Of a stretch of DNA of 64,000 bases, positions 61,894 through 64,000 are shown piece after piece. Made by a program: the position numbers and the translations under genes. Where the stretch lies: the NCBI RefSeq assembly GCF_037975245.1, contig NC_092564.1, positions 22,715,984 to 22,779,983 of the forward strand, in the 5' to 3' direction. The DNA comes from Apostichopus japonicus. Its lineage: Eukaryota; Echinodermata; Holothuroidea; Aspidochirotida; Stichopodidae. Under the pieces are notes generated by a model. The model ran no database searches, had not been told where the DNA came from, and saw only the letters and a list, made by a program, of their open reading frames with translations. Numbering within the stretch: the first letter of the stretch is position 1; each line of letters begins with the position of its first letter.

Positions 61894-63737
61894 CCATTCC
61901 TGCCCTCAAATAGCGCTTGACAACAATACGATTCTCCAAGGAATCTTAGTTGAAAGGAATATGCGACCTTTCCTCGAGGTTTATGTTTTTTTTGCATTGT
62001 CAACACGGAGATTTAACAAGAAAGAAAACATTAAAAATTGAGCGTTTGAAGCGATGCGTGTTGCCGTCTGCCATATTTTGTATTGTTTCAGCTAATTATT
62101 ACAACGTGATCGTATAAGAGTGTTATCTTCCACATTAAAATGTTGCATTGAGCTTTGATGTCTACATATAGCTAGTACACTGACGGCCGTCATAATGTTC
62201 TCACTGAAGTAACACGGTCGGTTGCACTCCACATTTACTTTTGCTTATGTTTTCCTTTCAAACGTCTTGCCATTGCTAAAGTTTTTCTTCGAAGAATTAG
62301 GTAGAAAGCAAGGCACTGCCCAACGAAGTGTCAAAGCCCAGTTATATTAAAAGCCTAAAAAACCTTGAACAGTCGCTTTCTTTGTCATATTGATAAACTC
62401 TTTGATGCAATTATACATTGTCTGCAGGAGATATCCGTGAATCGCAATACATCTTAAGTTAAAGTGATCGACTTTCGGTCACTTAAATGCAATGTCGTTG
62501 TAGGCTAGTAATTTAAAAACAATTGTTGTTTTAATGAAACATTAACTTTAATAAAGATAGCTGTAAGTAAAAGAAAAGCTAAAGCAGTCTTTTTGAAAGC
62601 GATATATACAAGTCGTTACCATAGGGGCTGTGGCACCCCCCTCCCCACGAAGAGATGATTCTCCAAATGAAAACTTGACACAAACACCATCTGGTGAGGG
62701 TCCATACCGCAATAGTCCGAGTAGCTTTCGAACACATAATACTTCCGGGTTAGAACGAATGGCATGTGGTTGGTCTGGTAAATTCCCCTGGCTGTCGGGA
62801 ACATATAAAGTTTAAAGGGATGATTGATGCATCCTGACTGGTAGATTCATGTTTGGCAAATATGTCTGGACAATTAAAGACTTTGTCGGGTAAAAACTAT
62901 ATCAACCCCCCCCCCCCCCATCCCCATCTGCAATTGTCCGACCTACAGTGGCAACACCGCATTCATATTTAAGAATAAGTTATTACTCTTATAGAAATTA
63001 TTCCAATGTACAGGCTTGAGAAATATTTGATGCTTACAAAAAGAGAATATGTGATGTACAATCTTAGAGATAAAGAGGAAAAGTTTAAAGTTAAGTAGTT
63101 CTAATCTTTGCAAAAAATACTTTAAATGTTATGCCCGTTTTATTAGCTTCGATGATTACATTGTTGATTATTAAAATTGTTCTTAACATTTGAAATATTT
63201 GATGTTATATATAAATAACACAAAATGTGTCTCCGCAAAGTGACTGCTTATGTGAAACTATAGAATATTTCGTGTATTCATGTTTATTCAACTTTATATG
63301 AAGTATTTTAATTATTTGTTAACATTATTATTATGTTATTGTTGAAGCATGCTAATATTAATATCTTGTGATTGTACAATTGACTACCAAACATCATTTC
63401 ACAATTCAATGAGACTTAGAGCTTCCCCCTGTTGGGGTTGCAACACTAATCAATATATGTTACATTATTCTACTTTGCCAGGAGTGTTTGAAATCCGTAA
63501 CAGTTAGTTATTCCAACTCGAATATGAAGATGTTTTACTGCTACTCAACTTGCCATACCAGTGGCTGCAGAGTTCCACCTGCACAGTTATGATTCACCTG
63601 AATGCTGAGGTTGATTAATAAACATTTTACTTTAATCTCTAATATCTGTTAACATAAATGATTACAATCATGTCACTATTTCTTTTTCACAACACTGGTT
63701 GTCTTGAAAACCGCATCCACATCATCAGTTTCTTTGG

Positions 63738-64000
63738 TTACATTTGCTGCTTTCCATAAGCAGAGGTCGGTCTAAATGGAGCGGTTTGAACCAAAACGGT
63801 CGAATTGAAATCAACAAATTCATAATCAGAACCTTCATTATTTGTTTTGCCCTCTTTGTGGTCATCAACGGCGATCGTGGTTTGGTAAAGAGGTTCCTGG
63901 TCTTTCACCAAGTCTGGAATTGAAGGAACCCCCTGGGTCTGTATCTCGGAACTGTAACGGTTCTGAGTCCCTCCCGGTTCGATATCTGCGCCTGAAACTT
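63738..64000 (-). CDS. Second adhesion GPCR gene, C-terminal tail (partial, frameshifted)
   Basis: Runs off the right edge. Reads (from 64000 leftward) VSGADIEPGGTQNRYSSEI, then QTQGVPSIPDLVKDQEPLYQ and on to RPTSAYGKQQM and TAA at 63738-63740. It is about 85% alike to the tail of copy 1. After SAYG one base is missing relative to copy 1 (TTTCCATAAG versus TTCTCCATAAG), so the last 25 or so residues are replaced by KQQM. Same strand and same 3' flank as copy 1. Whether upstream exons are intact cannot be seen. Confidence 0.88.
   Translation of the reverse strand, partial: VSGADIEPGGTQNRYSSEIQTQGVPSIPDLVKDQEPLYQTTIAVDDHKEGKTNNEGSDYEFVDFNSTVLVQTAPFRPTSAYGKQQM

Larger units (their letters stand above)
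58991..61925. mobile_element. 2.9-kb LTR-like insertion (TG...CA, ATAC duplication)
   Basis: Starts TGTGGTAATGTG, ends CTTGACAACA, and is bounded by ATAC on both sides (58987-58990 and 61926-61929). Copy 1 shows the empty site as ACATGATGCGATTCTCC near 2641. No gag, pol or env frame and no obvious internal direct repeat of the ends, so it may be a long solo LTR or a non-coding element. Carries an octamer, CCAAT-type box and TATAAAAAG (59091). Confidence 0.6.
55100..63737. other. Duplicated 3' flank of a second GPCR copy
   Basis: Colinear with 1-4287: for example GGGGTCTAAAGTATAAAGAT at 55123 versus GGGGTCTAAAATATAAAGAT at 29, TATAATGCGTCCTCGCTGAC at 58095 versus 2131, GTTAACATAAATGATTACA at 63648 versus 4259. 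The copy-2 side is about 4 kb longer because of insertions listed separately. Confidence 0.88.

Noticed and set aside
58991-61925. Complete LTR retrotransposon with two LTRs
   Set aside because: I found no direct repeat of the terminal sequences inside and no protease, RT or integrase motif, so only an LTR-like insertion is claimed.

Overview
This window looks like nuclear DNA from a marine invertebrate, most likely a deuterostome such as an echinoderm. The evidence is AT-rich DNA, short exons with GT/AG introns, HYR (hyalin-repeat) domains, an adhesion GPCR, L2/CR1-like LINE remnants, hAT-like elements with poly-G/C ends and many minisatellites. The species call is an inference; nothing bacterial, viral or CRISPR-like was seen.

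One large gene dominates the minus strand. Its coding part runs from an ATG at 45797 down to a TGA at 4285. I could join 37 coding exons with compatible splice phases, giving about 8,889 coding nt (about 2,962 aa by hand count). From the N terminus the protein has a signal peptide, an unrecognised 8-cysteine domain, 22 HYR domains (one per exon), one Ig-like domain, a linker, a degenerate hormone-receptor-like (HRM) region, a GAIN domain with a GPS autoproteolysis site, seven membrane helices and a long acidic tyrosine-rich cytoplasmic tail. The 7TM part most resembles the ADGRG (GPR64/GPR126-like) adhesion GPCRs.

The HYR region (22.6-43.9 kb) is the most striking part. Each repeat is one 243-nt exon plus its introns. 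Fourteen central copies repeat every 978 bp and are nearly identical in exon and intron, while copies at both ends are diverged. Shared private point changes at exact multiples of 978 bp record recent unequal exchange. The receptor ectodomain therefore appears to grow and shrink by whole symmetrical (phase 1-1) exons.

Region by region: 1-4.2 kb is 3' flank. 4.3-11.8 kb holds the 7TM and GPS exons, with a LINE scrap and a GCTAGC minisatellite in introns. 12.9-16.4 kb holds the GAIN and HRM-like exons. 16.5-19.4 kb is a ~50-bp minisatellite split by a LINE. 19.6-21.6 kb holds the linker and Ig exons plus a small inverted-repeat element. 22.6-43.5 kb is the HYR array. 44.5-45.8 kb holds the N-terminal exons. 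45.8-55.1 kb is repeat-rich upstream DNA with an L2-like LINE, nested hAT-like elements and one possible orphan terminal exon.

From about 55.1 kb to the end the sequence is a diverged second copy of positions 1-4.6 kb. It finishes inside the last exon of a second, tandem copy of the GPCR gene whose tail is frameshifted and shortened. This duplicate flank carries insertions missing from the first copy: a hAT-like element, a TTAA-flanked MITE and a 2.9-kb TG...CA element. Together the window shows a tandemly duplicated receptor locus of 55-59 kb period that also contains a rapidly homogenising internal exon array.
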